Source: Niallia sp052318935
GTDB taxonomy: Bacteria > Bacillota > Bacilli > Bacillales > Cytobacillaceae
Strand: one strand, 5' to 3'
NCBI GenBank assembly: GCA_052318935.1
Contig: JBQRKO010000015.1
DNA length: 64,000 nucleotides
This document shows, one piece after another, positions 62,631 through 64,000 of the stretch. The notes under the pieces are model-generated. The model made no database searches and had not been told where the DNA came from. It saw only the letters and a program-made list of their open reading frames with translations. Numbering within the stretch: position 1 is the first letter of the stretch; each line of letters begins with the position of its first letter. Both the position numbers and the translations under genes were made by a program.

Positions 62631-63755
62631 TTACGGTTTAATATTTTCTTTTCCGATAATATATTCCCAAATATCTTTAAAAATATTTGCTTTATGCAGT
62701 GTACTAATAATAACTAATGTAACCGGTCCGATGATAAGACCTAAAAAGCCAATTAATTTAAATCCAACAAAAAGCGAAATTAAAGTAGCTAAAGGATCAA
62801 GCCCAATACTGGAGGAAAGGATTTTAGGTTCCATTATTTGCCGTTGTACAAGAACAACAATATAAAGTACGGCTAAGCCGATTGCAAGCCCTGTTTGTCC
62901 TGAAATCACTTCATAAACAATCCATGGAACAAAAATTAGCCCAGTTCCTAAATAAGGGATTATATCAACAATTCCTGTAACGAGGGCGATCGTAATCGCA
63001 TAATCTACTCGTAATATTAACAATCCAATTAAAATAATAATTGTTGTTATGGAAACAAGCGTTAATTGTGCTTTCATAAATCCTAATAATGCCTTTTTTA
63101 AATCGGAAAAAATTGTTTTGCTGCTTGTATGTATACGGTTTGGGAACAACTTTCCAAAAGTAACAGACAAGCGAGCCCAATCTTTGCTAATAAAAAATGT
63201 CGCTAATAAAGAAAAAATAATCACACTAGCTGCGTTTGGAAACCATGATAAAATAATCGGGATATTCTGAAAAAATGCTTGAATAAAATCGCCCATTTTG
63301 GTTCCGACCTGCTCGCCAACATTTTTAATATTAGCAATAATGGTATCTTGTTGACCTGTTCCCAAATTATTAAAAAGCATTGCAATTCGATTGTAGAGAG
63401 GAATAATCTGATCTGTAAAAATAGTTTCTAAATATTCAATAATAGTATTAATATGACGGGGGACAACACTGGCTAAATAGGCAGCACCAACAACTATTTC
63501 AGCAATTAATAAAGTGATTAATCCTGCAAAAAAGGATAAGATACAAATGATGCTAATCAAAACAGAGAAGGATCTTGGCAGCTTACATTTAAACTGAAAA
63601 AAATTCACTAATGGATTCATAAAAAATGCAATTAAAAAGCCAATAATAAAAGGATAAGTAATCTTGGATAAATAGTAGAAGCTAACTAATAATACTATTG
63701 TAAGTCCGATAACAAATAAAAATCGTAAAAATCGGTGTACATATATTGGATTCAA
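62631..63755 (-). CDS. ytvI: AI-2E family membrane protein YtvI (sporulation)
   Basis: A 374-residue integral membrane protein with about eight helices and a long soluble loop (about 75-150). It belongs to the AI-2E/PerM family. The N-terminal PIYVHRFLRFLFVIGLTIVL and the C-terminal IGLDPLATLISLFVGFKLIGFLGLIIGP are typical. YtvI is annotated as a sporulation integral membrane protein in Bacillus; its cargo is unknown. It starts with TTG 63755, seven bases after AGGAGGGTT on the minus strand. Confidence 0.88.
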   Translation of the reverse strand: MNPIYVHRFLRFLFVIGLTIVLLVSFYYLSKITYPFIIGFLIAFFMNPLVNFFQFKCKLPRSFSVLISIICILSFFAGLITLLIAEIVVGAAYLASVVPRHINTIIEYLETIFTDQIIPLYNRIAMLFNNLGTGQQDTIIANIKNVGEQVGTKMGDFIQAFFQNIPIILSWFPNAASVIIFSLLATFFISKDWARLSVTFGKLFPNRIHTSSKTIFSDLKKALLGFMKAQLTLVSITTIIILIGLLILRVDYAITIALVTGIVDIIPYLGTGLIFVPWIVYEVISGQTGLAIGLAVLYIVVLVQRQIMEPKILSSSIGLDPLATLISLFVGFKLIGFLGLIIGPVTLVIISTLHKANIFKDIWEYIIGKENIKP

Positions 63756-63805
63756 AAATAACCCTCCTACTTATCGAAACGAATTAAAAAAGAATACTAT
63801 ACACA

Positions 63806-63991
63806 TTATAGTCGAGATAGAGGGTGAATACCAAAAATATCCTGATGAGAGCGGAGAAAACGTCGGGATCGTATATTATTTAACTCAAACTTCCCAGTTA
63901 TAAATTCCTCTTCATGTATTTCCATAACTTGGTTTAGAGCAATTAGAAAAGGGTGATTGATTAGTCTTTTAGGATGTTTTTTTGCAAACAT
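63806..63991 (-). CDS. Small basic hypothetical protein (61 aa), possibly YtzA-like
   Basis: A 61-residue basic protein starting MFAKKHPKRLINHPFLIAL, with no membrane segment. An in-frame stop (TAA, 63998-64000) precedes ATG 63991, so the N-terminus is complete. The ribosome site AAGGA is close to the ATG. It lies upstream of ytvI on the same strand (50 bp). In B. subtilis a small gene, ytzA, lies near ytvI; the correspondence is only positional. Confidence 0.6.
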   Translation of the reverse strand: MFAKKHPKRLINHPFLIALNQVMEIHEEEFITGKFELNNIRSRRFLRSHQDIFGIHPLSRL

Positions 63992-64000
63992 TATTCCTTA

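Noticed and set aside
1..64000. CRISPR arrays, tRNA or rRNA genes, prophage or restriction systems
   Set aside because: No regularly spaced repeats, cloverleaf or rRNA-like segments, or genes of these systems were seen.

Overview
The window is chromosomal DNA from a low-GC, endospore-forming Bacillaceae (Bacillus sensu lato). The backbone follows the Bacillus subtilis ytxJ-to-ytvI region: ytxJ, aroA, ccpA, tyrS, rpsD, dgcP(ytrP), ytsP, refaZ(yttP), hisJ, ezrA, nifZ, thiI, sspA, mbcS, ytcJ, sppA, yteJ, ytfI, ytfJ, tpx, ytxK, ackA, moaB, argGH, ytoI, nrnA, ytrH/ytrI, dnaE, accDA, pfkA, pyk, fxsA and ytvI. An alpha/beta SASP gene with a sigma-G promoter, ytrHI with a sigma-E promoter, the gerW-type gene ytfJ and ytvI show that it sporulates. 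The genus cannot be fixed from the sequence alone.

Layout: 1-4.7 kb holds the end of ytxJ, then an accessory block (a TetR regulator with a perfect palindromic operator, an Acg-family FMN oxidoreductase, and a divergent long FtsA-like ATPase). 5-13.4 kb carries aroA, ccpA, a class A penicillin-binding protein, T-box-controlled tyrS and rpsD with an S4-type leader. 14-24 kb carries dgcP, ytsP, refaZ, hisJ, ezrA, nifZ-thiI and sspA. 24-35.5 kb carries mbcS, ytcJ, rarD, sppA-yteJ, ytfIJ, tpx, ytxK and ackA. 35.6-45.2 kb adds ecsC-like and helD genes ahead of moaB and argGH, then a stress protein, an M24 peptidase and small genes. 45.4-64 kb carries ytoI, nrnA, ytrHI, dnaE, accDA, pfkA-pyk, fxsA and ytvI.

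The most notable feature is a complete 2.79-kb group II intron (51520-54311), with its own reverse transcriptase/maturase/HNH protein, inside dnaE, the gene of an essential replicative DNA polymerase. Removing it restores an uninterrupted 1119-residue DnaE reading frame, so polymerase synthesis should depend on splicing.

The second theme is a heavy load of short non-autonomous repeats. Two related MITE-like families (A and B) have GGCTNT termini and 8-bp target duplications. They sit between genes and are concentrated next to transcription terminators. One family B copy has jumped into a copy of a third repeat (family C) and left a perfect 8-bp duplication. No transposase that could move them lies in the window.

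The genes mainly serve central carbon metabolism and its control (ccpA, pfkA, pyk, ackA, accDA), translation (tyrS, rpsD), amino-acid synthesis (aroA, argGH, hisJ), tRNA thiolation (nifZ-thiI), cell division and envelope (ezrA, refaZ, PBP, ftsA-like) and sporulation.
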